DNA of 14,345 nt from an uncultured Eubacteriales bacterium (GCA_900318545.1 ONLC01000018.1:1-14345), one strand, 5' to 3'; numbered from the stretch's first letter, positions 1 through 7,911 are shown. A program made the numbers and translations. Notes: a model not told the origin generated them from the letters alone.

Positions 1-2424
1 GCTTAGAGAAAGACCATAGTGACAATAGTATGAGAACGGACACTTGAAATATGTATCAAGCTGTGTCGGTGAGATCGCCTTTATATCCTGCGGGAAGAAA
101 GTCTCAGCTGCAAGCTCGGATGACATTTTAAATTCAGGCTTCTTATATATTTCCGAGGAATCGGGAAGCTTTTTTCCATACTCGGAGGAGCTTTCAAGAA
201 AGGCTCTGAGGGTCGCACTCACGCTGTCTTTTGAAGCTATGTTTTCAAGATACTTATAGTATGCACTCTTATAGGAGCTTACAAAGCGGTCTGCTGAAAG
301 CTTAACTGTATTCACACATATAATACTTCCGAACATATCCTTTATCTCGCCTGCAAGGCTTGAGGGTCTCTTGGCAGTACCCAGAAGGTCTGCACAGGAA
401 TAGAGTGCATAAAGCCTGTCAGCTGCTGAGGTAAGAGCCGTATAGCAGTTAAGCTTTTCATTGAAAAACTGTGCTCTCGCACTCTGACCTATGAGCATTC
501 CGTCTTTGCTGAGAAGCTGCTTCTCATGCTCGGTAACGAGCGCTCCGCTCTGTACGCTTGCCGGAAAAACACCGTCATTCATTTCAGCGGCAAATACTGC
601 CTTCACAGAGCCTATTCTTGAACGTGAAGCATCGCAGAGCATTACGCAGTTAAGCTGCTGAGGCGGCTTTGATACTCTTATCTGCGAGGTTATTACCCTG
701 AACAGCTCGCTGTAACGCCTGAGAGAGATACGCTCATTGCCTATGAATTTATAGATAGAGCCTATCACAGCCATTACATTCGACCACAGCTGCTTTAAGC
801 CTCTCATCAGTTCAATGCCGTTATCCTTATCGGAGTCCTCTACTGACTTAAAATAGTGATAAGCCTTTGCTGTGAATTTTATCTCTCTGAACAGGTCATA
901 CAATGCTGTAGATATAGATGCCGCAGTAGGCTCTGCACCTACAGCCTTCTTGAAGTTTTCAAAGGGAACAATAATCCTTTTTCTATACTCATTCAGGCTT
1001 TTCATTCTTTCGGCAAGTGCTTTCTGCTGTTTTTTCTGAATTTCAGGATCACTTGTCTCCCTGAGTTCACGGTCGGGTGCTGTAAAATCAGACAGCCACA
1101 TATCCTTGTCAACACCCCAGATAAAGCAGTACTGCTCCAGAGCATTTACCTCAGAATAGCTCATCGGGTAGAGATCTGACTTTATAAGCTTCATAATGTT
1201 ATCGGTTGAATACTTCTTTGACATAAGGCACTTCATCAGAAGCGTTATGTACCGAACGATCAGGGAATTCTCGGCCTTTTCACTCCTGTCAACAAACAGA
1301 GGAATGTCATAGCGTTCACAGCTGTCCTCAAACACCTCGGCTATCTGATTAAGGTCTCTTACTACAACTGCAATTTCCGAGAATTTATACTTCTCCTCAC
1401 GAACAAGTCTCATTATCTCCGAGCAGATATACTCGCTTTCCTCATACATATCCGAGCTGCTTACAAGCCTTACTTTAAGATCCTTTTCGGCTTCAGCTCG
1501 TGTTATTTCTTCTTTTTTAAGCTTATCTTCAAGCTTCTTGTATTCGGGGTAAGCCTTATCGGAATAGCTGTACAGATTTTTGGACAAATGCATTAACTCT
1601 CCGGAAATATCGTCAGCATCGGCACAGTTTTCTGTATGCACCTTTATGCCGTGAGCTTTGGCAAGATCAGTAAGCTTCTGCTTGGTAACTATAGTATCAT
1701 GGAACGGGTGAGTATGATATCTGCTTACGCAGTCTTCATCAATAACAAGCGAAACCGTCATATCATCGCACTGAGAAAGTGCAATATCACACATTCTGAG
1801 CTCATCATGCGTAAAGCTCGTAAACGAGGATATGAACACACAGGTATCCTTGAAGAACTCATTCTTGTCAGCCTGCTCACAGGCTCTTGCAAGCGAAGAA
1901 AGCGAGTCTGTCATTTCGTTCTTATCAAGCTCTTCCATGAAGTTTCTGTAAATCTCGGACAGGTCGGAAAGCTTTGCCTCAAGCACTCCGCCATGACTTT
2001 CAGCCGATGCTTTCAGCATTTCGGGAGTGATACCGCTCTCACGCAGGCTCTGCACAAGCTCAAGACATTCGCCTATAAACGCAGGCTTGTCAAGATTTTT
2101 CCTGTAAAACTTCACATTGCCGCTTCCTGATAATGCCTTTATAGCTCTGAACATAAGTATAGTTTTAATATGATCGTCACAGCTCTGAACCGAGCCGCCG
2201 TATTTGATCGCAAGGATCTCACTCAGGCGGTTGAATCCTATAGTTCTGATTCTGTTGAAAAGCTTCACACCGACAGCCTTATAAAGCGTTCTGTCGAACT
2301 CAAAGGAGTACTGATCGGGTATGATGCAAATAACATTTTTATTGCTCTGTGCAGCAGTCTTTACCATCTCAAGGAAGACCTCTTCACGCTTGCTGTAGGT
2401 TCCTCCGCAGATAAACTCCAGCAT
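1..2424 (-). CDS. addB: ATP-dependent helicase/nuclease subunit B, AddB (RexB), C-terminus cut off by window edge
   Basis: AddB pairs with AddA to process double-strand DNA ends for RecA-dependent repair. The reading frame is open for all 808 codons from the ATG at 2424 to base 1, with no in-frame stop. The start is fixed by AAAGGA about 8 bases upstream and a strong promoter beyond it. The N-terminus (MLEFICGG...) and a following IIPDQYSFEF segment match the AddB N-terminal helicase-like domain, and MNDGVFPAS (in the 600s) matches its later part. The last residues, CPFSYYCHYG from residue 795, match the start of the AddB nuclease domain, where the first cysteine (C795) would ligate the 4Fe-4S cluster. 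About 350 residues with the other three cluster cysteines and the PD-(D/E)XK nuclease site would lie to the left. addA is not in the window. Oddity: the Walker A loop is degenerate, GGTYSKRE where GxxGSGKT is expected. Confidence 0.9.
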   Translation of the reverse strand, partial: MLEFICGGTYSKREEVFLEMVKTAAQSNKNVICIIPDQYSFEFDRTLYKAVGVKLFNRIRTIGFNRLSEILAIKYGGSVQSCDDHIKTILMFRAIKALSGSGNVKFYRKNLDKPAFIGECLELVQSLRESGITPEMLKASAESHGGVLEAKLSDLSEIYRNFMEELDKNEMTDSLSSLARACEQADKNEFFKDTCVFISSFTSFTHDELRMCDIALSQCDDMTVSLVIDEDCVSRYHTHPFHDTIVTKQKLTDLAKAHGIKVHTENCADADDISGELMHLSKNLYSYSDKAYPEYKKLEDKLKKEEITRAEAEKDLKVRLVSSSDMYEESEYICSEIMRLVREEKYKFSEIAVVVRDLNQIAEVFEDSCERYDIPLFVDRSEKAENSLIVRYITLLMKCLMSKKYSTDNIMKLIKSDLYPMSYSEVNALEQYCFIWGVDKDMWLSDFTAPDRELRETSDPEIQKKQQKALAERMKSLNEYRKRIIVPFENFKKAVGAEPTAASISTALYDLFREIKFTAKAYHYFKSVEDSDKDNGIELMRGLKQLWSNVMAVIGSIYKFIGNERISLRRYSELFRVITSQIRVSKPPQQLNCVMLCDASRSRIGSVKAVFAAEMNDGVFPASVQSGALVTEHEKQLLSKDGMLIGQSARAQFFNEKLNCYTALTSAADRLYALYSCADLLGTAKRPSSLAGEIKDMFGSIICVNTVKLSADRFVSSYKSAYYKYLENIASKDSVSATLRAFLESSSEYGKKLPDSSEIYKKPEFKMSSELAAETFFPQDIKAISPTQLDTYFKCPFSYYCHYGLSLS

Positions 2425-2458
2425 AATCTCAGTCCTTTCTTTTAAAAAATCCATTTTT

Positions 2459-2487
2459 ATTTTATCATTTTTTAATAATATTGTCAA
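2459..2487 (-). promoter_or_regulatory. addB promoter, extended -10
   Basis: On the minus strand TTGACA (2487-2482) is followed by a 17-base spacer and TAAAAT (2464-2459), with TG one base upstream of the -10, so it is an extended -10 sigma-A type promoter. It lies about 35 bases before the addB start codon and downstream of the terminator of the preceding gene, so addB is a separate transcription unit. Confidence 0.85.
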
Positions 2488-2511
2488 TAGACAAGGCAAC
2501 TCTAACGGTAC

Positions 2512-2541
2512 AAAAAAGCGTACAGCAAATCGCTGCACGCT
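2512..2541 (-). terminator. Rho-independent terminator overlapping the stop codon of the small secreted-protein gene
   Basis: Minus-strand AGCGTGCAGC (2541-2532), loop GATTT, GCTGTACGCT (2526-2517), then five T. The 10-bp stem has one G-U pair. Its first base lies inside the TAG stop codon (2542-2540) of the small gene, so the reading frame and terminator are fused without spacing. It separates the asnB-metH unit from addB. Confidence 0.85.
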
Positions 2542-2755
2542 ATCCGAAAAGCTTTTTGATGAGCTCACCTATCGCCAAGCTGAATTCTATCCTGTCGGGT
2601 CTGACTATTCTTATCTCCTTACTGCGTTTTTCTTTGAGCTCCACCGACTGAGAGGGTAAAAAGAAGGCGTTGCTCCTTAGCTCTCTGAGCGGTGCCGCCT
2701 GTCCCGTCACGGTAATAACAAGTGCCGCAAGAAGTGATATACACAGCTTTTTCAT
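2540..2755 (-). CDS. Small predicted secreted protein, 71 aa, unknown function
   Basis: I do not recognise this family. The start MKKLCISLL... at 2755 is preferred over an in-frame ATG 36 bases upstream because GGAGG (2767-2763) sits 7 bases before it and because it gives a clean Sec signal peptide: MKK, a hydrophobic core over residues 4-18, and a plausible signal peptidase I site after the alanines of GQAA (residue 21). The predicted mature product is about 50 residues, rich in Arg, Lys and Glu, with no cysteine, and ends in an amphipathic-looking segment, SLAIGELIKKLFG. It follows metH by 57 bases with no visible promoter of its own and ends directly on a terminator. Its ribosome site lies within the 3' arm of a hairpin, suggesting controlled translation or read-through expression. 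That it is a real gene rests on signal peptide, ribosome site and terminator; function is open. Confidence 0.65.
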   Translation of the reverse strand: MKKLCISLLAALVITVTGQAAPLRELRSNAFFLPSQSVELKEKRSKEIRIVRPDRIEFSLAIGELIKKLFG

Positions 2756-2758
2756 AAG

Positions 2759-2801
2759 AAAACCTCCGTTGATATGTTCTGAGCATATCATTGGAGGTTT
2801 A
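2759..2801 (-). promoter_or_regulatory. Hairpin between metH and the small secreted gene: terminator-like and covering the next Shine-Dalgarno
   Basis: On the minus strand AAACCTCC, AA, TGATATG, a 7-base loop, CATATCA, AC, GGAGGTTT form a two-part stem (8 and 7 bp) around a 2x2 internal loop, followed by TCTT and the ATG at 2755. The GGAGG of the 3' arm is the ribosome site of the small secreted gene. The element could terminate metH transcription, block translation of the small gene, or both. The 15 bases CGGAGGTTTTCTTAT also occur in the terminator at the right end of the window. Confidence 0.6.
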
Positions 2802-2812
2802 TTTCAGTTTAT

Positions 2813-5182
2813 TCAGTTTCCGAAAACTTTTCTTGCAATATCTACAGACTCCTTAGCATCGTTTGCATAGTAGTCAGCACCTATCGACTCTGCATAGTCG
2901 GGAGTTACCACTGCACCGCCTACCATTGTTATGCACTCGGGATACTGCTCCTTTAAGAGCTTTACCGTAGTCTCCATACTGCCTAGAGTTGTAGTCATCA
3001 GGGCTGAGAGTCCAACCAGCTTGACCTCACGCTTTATTGCCTCATCAACAACCAGCTGACAGTCAACATCACGTCCGAGGTCAATTACCTCATAGCCGTA
3101 GTTTTCAAGAAGCACCTTAACTATATTCTTTCCGATATCGTGAATATCGCCCTTGACAGTAGCAAGAATTATCTTACCCTTTGAAACAGTCTTTTCTCCG
3201 CTTGCAAGGATATGCTCCTTTATGACCTCAAAGCAAGCCTGAGATGCAGAAGCTGTCTGTATAAGCTGAGGCAGGAAGAGCGTACCCTTTTCAAACTCAG
3301 CACCTGCCTGATCGAGTGCAGGAATAAGCATTCCGTTTACTATCTCCATAGGCTCTGTGGTCTGCAAAAGCTCCTTTGTGATGCTTCGGCACTCGGCTTT
3401 AAGCCCTGAAAGCACTGCACTTTTAAGGTCGGTATTCACCTTGCCTGCCTGAGGCTTAGGCTTATCCTCCTGACCCGAATAGTGCGAGATAAAATCAACA
3501 GAGTTCACATCTATATTCATCAGAAGCTTATAGGCTCTGACCGCACCTGTCATTGAAGCGATATTAGGATTCATAATCGGCAGGTCAAGTCCCTTTGTAA
3601 GAGCCATCTGTAAGAAGTTGCAGTTTACAAGCTCTCTGTTCGGCAGTCCGAAGCTGATGTTTGATACACCCAGCACGGTTTTCAGTCCGAGCTGTGTTTT
3701 TACCATTTCCACTGCCTTGACTGTCTCGTACACATTTTCCTGCTCTGCCGAGGCTGTAAGGGTCAGGCAGTCGATATAAACGTCTTCTTTTCTGATTCCT
3801 ATAGACAGTGCCCTGTCAAGAATTTTCTTTGCGATCGCAAAACGCTCCTCGGCTTTTTTGGGTATGCCGTTCTCATCAAGAGTAAGACCTACCACCGCTG
3901 CACCGTACTGCTTTACAAGCGGAAGCACTGTCTGAAGAGACTTCTCCTCTCCGTTTACAGAGTTTACTATCGGTTTTCCGTTATATATTCTCAGTGCCGC
4001 ACCGAGCACCTCGGGGATAGTGGAGTCGATCTGCAAGGGCACATCTACCACGCCCTGAAGCTCCTTTACGGCTCTTATCATCATGGCCTTTTCATCAATA
4101 GATGGCAGGCCGACGTTTACATCAAGTATGTCTGCGCCTGCCTCGGTCTGCTCTATAGCCTGCGAGAGAATATAGTCAATATCCCCGGCAAGAAGTGCTT
4201 CCTTGAAACGTTTTTTGCCTGTCGGGTTGATACGCTCACCGATTATCCTCGGCTGATCTATAACCACTGTATTTGTAGCACAGCAGACAGCCGCAGGTAT
4301 CTCATTATGCTGAGGTGTATAGGTCTTGTCCTTAGTCATTTCACGCAGCGCCCTGATATAATCGGGAGTAGTACCGCAGCAGCCGCCTAAAAACTTTACT
4401 CCAAGCGGCAGAAAGGCCTTCGCAAGCTCTGTGAACTCCTCGGGAGAGCAGTTATATTCATTGGTAACAGGATCGGGCAGACCTGCATTGGGCTTTACAA
4501 CAAGCGGCAGATTTGTCCAGCGTGACATTTCCTCAACTATCGGGTAGAGCTCCTTAGGGCCGAGCGAGCAGTTCACACCTATCGCATCTATCCCGAGGCT
4601 TTCAAGCGTCAGTGCCGATGCCGAGATACAAGTGCCCGTAAATGTTCTGAGGTTGTCCTCAAATGTAAGCGTACACACTATCGGGAGTGTGCTGTTCTCC
4701 CTTGCCGCAAGTACAGCCGCCTTTACCTCATAGAGGTCGCTCATAGTTTCAATTACGATGAGGTCAGCTTCACTTCCTGCAAGCACCTGCTCCTTGAAGA
4801 TGTCATAGGCTTCCTCAAAGGATAGCGTTCCCGTAGGTGCTAAAAGCTGTCCTATAGGGCCTATATCGAGAGCAACCAGAGTTTCTGTGCCCTCGGCTGC
4901 CTTTCTGGCATTGCGGATAGCTGCCTTTACTGTCTCTGTAACATCAATGCCGCAGCGTTTCATTTTAAGCCTGTTTGCTCCGAAGGTGTTAGAGTAAATA
5001 ATATCGGAGCCTGCCTCTATATACTGCCTGTGAATATCAATCAGCCAGTCAGGCTTGTCTGTATTCAGCCTTTCGGGAGCCTCGCCCATCTGCAAGCCCT
5101 TTGCCTGAAGCATAGTACCCATACCTCCGTCAAGGAGTATGAGCTGTTTTCTGTCAAAAAGGGCTTTAAGTTTGTTATTCAT
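2813..5182 (-). CDS. metH: Cobalamin-dependent methionine synthase lacking the reactivation domain (MetH, short form)
   Basis: Transfers the methyl group of methyltetrahydrofolate via methylcobalamin to homocysteine, giving methionine in the cytosol. At 789 aa it holds the first four modules only. Homocysteine/zinc barrel, about 1-285, with ligands Cys205 (GVNCSLGP) and Cys268/Cys269 (GGCCGTTP). Pterin-binding barrel, about 312-565, opening with IIGERINPTGKK. Cobalamin cap helices, about 585-665. Rossmann B12 domain, about 668-789, with the DxHxxG cobalt-ligand motif at Asp679-His681-Gly684. The roughly 330-residue AdoMet-binding activation domain of E. coli MetH is absent; the upstream gene, 20 bases away, encodes it separately. 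Start chosen from GGAGG 7 bases before ATG 5182. No SAM, T-box or cobalamin riboswitch is recognisable in the short spacer upstream. The family call is secure; co-transcription with the upstream genes is inferred. Confidence 0.95.
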   Translation of the reverse strand: MNNKLKALFDRKQLILLDGGMGTMLQAKGLQMGEAPERLNTDKPDWLIDIHRQYIEAGSDIIYSNTFGANRLKMKRCGIDVTETVKAAIRNARKAAEGTETLVALDIGPIGQLLAPTGTLSFEEAYDIFKEQVLAGSEADLIVIETMSDLYEVKAAVLAARENSTLPIVCTLTFEDNLRTFTGTCISASALTLESLGIDAIGVNCSLGPKELYPIVEEMSRWTNLPLVVKPNAGLPDPVTNEYNCSPEEFTELAKAFLPLGVKFLGGCCGTTPDYIRALREMTKDKTYTPQHNEIPAAVCCATNTVVIDQPRIIGERINPTGKKRFKEALLAGDIDYILSQAIEQTEAGADILDVNVGLPSIDEKAMMIRAVKELQGVVDVPLQIDSTIPEVLGAALRIYNGKPIVNSVNGEEKSLQTVLPLVKQYGAAVVGLTLDENGIPKKAEERFAIAKKILDRALSIGIRKEDVYIDCLTLTASAEQENVYETVKAVEMVKTQLGLKTVLGVSNISFGLPNRELVNCNFLQMALTKGLDLPIMNPNIASMTGAVRAYKLLMNIDVNSVDFISHYSGQEDKPKPQAGKVNTDLKSAVLSGLKAECRSITKELLQTTEPMEIVNGMLIPALDQAGAEFEKGTLFLPQLIQTASASQACFEVIKEHILASGEKTVSKGKIILATVKGDIHDIGKNIVKVLLENYGYEVIDLGRDVDCQLVVDEAIKREVKLVGLSALMTTTLGSMETTVKLLKEQYPECITMVGGAVVTPDYAESIGADYYANDAKESVDIARKVFGN

Positions 5183-5202
5183 TTATATACCTCCGTAGCG
5201 GC

Positions 5203-5877
5203 TTAATCTCTGCTGTAGTAGCATTTATATCTTAGGCGGCAGTTATCGCAGTTTCTGTGACAGCCCTGCCTTGCCATATCTATTGACCTGTCGGACAAAC
5301 CGATGACCGCAGTTACCGATTTTCTCGGTATCATTATATTGTTCTCACCGACCGTTATACCAAGAAGCTTATGAGCATTCAGAACATCTAAGAACATCGG
5401 CTGAATATCCAAAGGGAAATCTCCGTAGCCGGGAGAATATCTCCATGTCCGGAAGCTCCTTGCCCTGTATGAGATCTCATGCTCTGCTTCCTCGCAGAGA
5501 GCCTCTACAGCCGCACCTGCGATAGCATCTGTAAGGTAGGCTCTTGTAAGGTCGGTGGTCTCTAAGCTCTTGATAAGCTTATCCGCACCGACAGAGAGAG
5601 TCGCTGCAAACAAAGCACAGCGGTGACAGCCCTCTAAGTGCCTTGCAATATCCGCACCGGGAAGTATCAGCGGTGTATCAACTACCTGTATGCCTTCCTT
5701 GACCATAGTTATCCCGAGGATACGAAACGTGAATGAGGGCATGATCGCTCTTTGCAGCTCGTCCTCGCACTCGTCGATCATTTCCATCATATTGTAGTCG
5801 GGCTTCTTCTCCCTGTAGCCCATAAATCTGATTATTTCGGCTCTGTCTATCTCTATCTTCTTGGTCTTAGGTCTCAT
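5203..5877 (-). CDS. Free-standing methionine synthase B12-reactivation domain protein
   Basis: A 224-aa relative of the C-terminal activation domain of MetH, which binds AdoMet and remethylates cob(II)alamin formed by accidental oxidation. The hallmark is RYSPGYGDFPLDIQP (residues 146-160), matching the AdoMet loop R-x-x-x-G-Y of E. coli MetH, followed by a MIPRKSVTAVIG segment (182-193) typical of the same domain. It lies 20 bases upstream of a metH that lacks this domain, so the two probably work as one split enzyme. The C-terminus carries a cysteine cluster, C206-x3-C210-x2-C213-x5-C219, which could bind a metal or Fe-S cluster. Start: ATG 5877 has GGGG 8 bases upstream; an in-frame GTG 18 bases earlier lacks a ribosome site. 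The gap from asnB is 45 bases and holds a small hairpin. Domain identity is confident; the role of the Cys tail is unknown. Confidence 0.88.
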   Translation of the reverse strand: MRPKTKKIEIDRAEIIRFMGYREKKPDYNMMEMIDECEDELQRAIMPSFTFRILGITMVKEGIQVVDTPLILPGADIARHLEGCHRCALFAATLSVGADKLIKSLETTDLTRAYLTDAIAGAAVEALCEEAEHEISYRARSFRTWRYSPGYGDFPLDIQPMFLDVLNAHKLLGITVGENNIMIPRKSVTAVIGLSDRSIDMARQGCHRNCDNCRLRYKCYYSRD

Positions 5878-5891
5878 ATTTTTTACCCCGT

Positions 5892-5909
5892 GCACCGCAA
5901 AGGCGGCAC
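5892..5909 (-). other. Small hairpin in the asnB - reactivation gene spacer
   Basis: Minus-strand GTGCCGC, loop CTTT, GCGGTGC gives a 7-bp stem with two G-U pairs. It is not followed by a T-run, so it is not a convincing terminator; it may be an RNA-processing or stability element within the operon, or chance. Confidence 0.35.
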
Positions 5910-5922
5910 TATGTTTTTATTA

Positions 5923-7749
5923 TCAGCTAAAATACACCTTGTACCATACAAGGAAGGTAAACACTGTCCATATCTTACGGCTGTGATCGTACTTGCCCTC
6001 TCTGTGCTCATCAAGAAGCTTCACAAGCTGATCGGTATTGAAAAACCTCTCAGATGCTTCACTCAGGAAGCTCTCCTTGACAATATTATAGTACTTGTCC
6101 TCCTTCAGCCATACCCTTGTAGGAACGGGGAAGCCAAGCTTATCCTTCTTTGCCGTCTGCGGAGGGCAGGCTCTCAGAGCCGCAAGTCTCATAGCGTACT
6201 TAGTTTCGGTCTTTGTAACTCTGTAGCGTGTGGGTATCTGCTCAGCGAGCTCCATTATTTTCTTGTCCAGAAACGGTACTCTGAGCTCCAGAGAATGTGC
6301 CATGCTCATTTTATCGGCTTTAAGGAGAATATCACCCGTCATCCAGAGGTGCAGATCAAGGTACTGCATCTGCGTTACCTGATCGTTCTGAGATGATCTC
6401 TCATAGAACGGCTTAGTGATCTCCATAGCGTCGGGAGCGTTTGTCTTTATTTTCAGAAGTGCCTTTCTCTCCTTCTCGGAGAACATATAAGCATTTCCGA
6501 TAAAGCGCTCTTCAAGGTCCTTTGAGCCTCTGATAAGATAATTTACTCCGTGCTTCTTCGGCAGGTGTGAAGCTCCAGCACCGACTGCCTTTCTGATCGG
6601 TCTCGGTATTTTGAAGTAGGGCGCCATATCGGCAGGATTATGATAGATGTTATATCCTCCGAAAATCTCATCGGCACCCTCACCCGAAAGAACTGCCTTT
6701 ACCTTCTCCGAAGCTATCTGACAAACAAAATAGAGAGCTATAGCCGCAGGGTCAGCAAGGGGCTCGTCCATCTGGTACTGAATTTTCTCCAGGCTGTTCC
6801 AGTACTCCTCGGGAGTGATGACCTTTGAGAAATTTTCCTTTCCTATGTACTTTGAGAACTCCTTTGCATAGCCTATCTCGTTATACTTTTCGTCCTCACC
6901 GAAGCCGACAGTAAAGGTCTTGTCTACATCTGCCTCAGCGGCAACATAGCTTGAATCCACTCCGCTTGACAGGAAAGACCCTACTTCTACATCTGCAAAC
7001 TTGTGAGCCTCAACGCTGTCCTTGAACGTATCGGAGATACGGTTTACCCAGTCCTCCAGAGTGGGCTCTTCATCAGGAGTGAACTTTACCTCCCAGTAAC
7101 GGCGGACTGAAAGCTCACCGTCCTTATACTTAAAGCAATGCGCCGCAGGAAGCTTGAACACATTTCTGAAAAAGGTTTGCTCTGTGGGAGAGTACTGGAA
7201 GGTAAGGTAGGTTTCCAGAACGTCTTCGTTGAGCTCCTTTTCAAAGGCAGGGTGATCGAGAAAGCTTTTTATCTCCGAGCCCCACATAAAGGTCTCGCCG
7301 AACTTAGCATAATAAAGCGGCTTTATACCAAAGAAATCCCTTGCACCGAAAAGCTCATTCTTGTTCTTATCATAGATGATAAAAGCAAACATTCCTCTTA
7401 GCTTATCAAGAAGCTCCTCGCCCCACTCCTCATAGCCGTGAATAAGCACTTCAGAGTCAGTCTTGGTGTAAAAGCTGTGGCCTGCCTGCTCCAGCTCGGC
7501 TCTGAGCTCCTTGAAGTTGTATATCTCACCGTTAAAGGTGAGCACTAAGGTCTTATCCTCATTATATATCGGCTGACCGCCGTTCTCTGACAGGTCAATA
7601 AGAGAAAGCCTGCGAAAGCCCATCGCAACATTTTCATCAATGTACTTTCCCTCAGAGTCAGGACCACGGTGCTTTATCCTGTCCATCATAAGACCAAGCA
7701 CCTCGTCAGCATTATTTATATGGTTTGAAAATCCAACAAATCCGCACAT
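5923..7749 (-). CDS. asnB: Asparagine synthase, glutamine-hydrolysing (AsnB)
   Basis: Makes asparagine from aspartate, ATP and glutamine. The 608-aa protein has the class II glutaminase domain first: Cys2 becomes the N-terminal nucleophile after Met removal (MCGFVGF), RRLSLIDLS at 46-54, NGEIYN at 73-78. The synthetase domain follows from about 235, with the ATP pyrophosphatase loop FLSSGVDSS (259-267, a variant of SGGxDS) and GEGADEIFGGY (357-367). Length and order match clostridial AsnB. The start at 7749 has GAGG 7 bases upstream and a strong promoter about 43 bases upstream. It is the first gene of a minus-strand run with the MetH pair; no terminator is evident after it, so co-transcription is likely, though the metabolic link to methionine synthesis is not obvious. 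Related amidotransferase-type asparagine synthases in polysaccharide loci act on other substrates; nothing here suggests that. Confidence 0.93.
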   Translation of the reverse strand: MCGFVGFSNHINNADEVLGLMMDRIKHRGPDSEGKYIDENVAMGFRRLSLIDLSENGGQPIYNEDKTLVLTFNGEIYNFKELRAELEQAGHSFYTKTDSEVLIHGYEEWGEELLDKLRGMFAFIIYDKNKNELFGARDFFGIKPLYYAKFGETFMWGSEIKSFLDHPAFEKELNEDVLETYLTFQYSPTEQTFFRNVFKLPAAHCFKYKDGELSVRRYWEVKFTPDEEPTLEDWVNRISDTFKDSVEAHKFADVEVGSFLSSGVDSSYVAAEADVDKTFTVGFGEDEKYNEIGYAKEFSKYIGKENFSKVITPEEYWNSLEKIQYQMDEPLADPAAIALYFVCQIASEKVKAVLSGEGADEIFGGYNIYHNPADMAPYFKIPRPIRKAVGAGASHLPKKHGVNYLIRGSKDLEERFIGNAYMFSEKERKALLKIKTNAPDAMEITKPFYERSSQNDQVTQMQYLDLHLWMTGDILLKADKMSMAHSLELRVPFLDKKIMELAEQIPTRYRVTKTETKYAMRLAALRACPPQTAKKDKLGFPVPTRVWLKEDKYYNIVKESFLSEASERFFNTDQLVKLLDEHREGKYDHSRKIWTVFTFLVWYKVYFS

Positions 7750-7791
7750 ATTTTAACCTCGATTCGCCTTTATAAATAACTATACATCATA

Positions 7792-7820
7792 ATTATACTA
7801 CAGATTTACTCTGATTTCAA
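7792..7820 (-). promoter_or_regulatory. asnB promoter
   Basis: Minus-strand TTGAAA (7820-7815), 17-base spacer, TATAAT (7797-7792). The spacer contains a short inverted repeat, CAGA-5-TCTG on either strand (7801-7813), which could be an operator half-pair. The predicted leader is about 35 bases, too short for a T-box or riboswitch. Confidence 0.85.
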
Positions 7821-7867
7821 GAGAAAAAAGAAATAAATTCCCGATAATCGCATATAATAACAGAAAA

Positions 7868-7891
7868 ATTTTGCGATACCTCTTGCAAAAT
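7868..7891. promoter_or_regulatory. Inverted repeat ATTTTGC-10-GCAAAAT, candidate operator
   Basis: A perfect 7-base inverted repeat (7868-7874 and 7885-7891) covers the -35 of the rightward promoter and lies between the divergent asnB and small membrane-protein promoters. A second inverted pair, ATCGCA (7847-7852) and TGCGAT (7872-7877), overlaps it. Either could bind a dimeric regulator; none is identified. Confidence 0.4.
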
Positions 7892-7911
7892 CGGAAGAAA
7901 CATAGTATAAT
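7883..7911 (+). promoter_or_regulatory. Promoter of the small membrane-protein gene
   Basis: TTGCAA (7883-7888), 17-base spacer, TATAAT (7906-7911), about 30 bases before the ATG at 7941. It is divergent from the asnB promoter, with about 60 bases between the two -35 elements. Confidence 0.8.

Noticed and set aside
44..2445. Several plus-strand open frames of 70-165 codons (for example 1636-2130 and 856-1179)
   Set aside because: They lie antisense to a continuous 808-codon AddB frame with clear family motifs, lack ribosome sites, and encode no recognisable domain.
5178..5205. SAM or cobalamin riboswitch controlling metH
   Set aside because: The spacer upstream of metH is 20 bases and that upstream of the reactivation gene 45; neither can hold a riboswitch, and the asnB leader is about 35 bases.
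5752..6396. Plus-strand open frame of 214 codons
   Set aside because: Antisense to the 3' end of asnB and the 5' end of the reactivation gene, both with strong family matches; no promoter or ribosome site.
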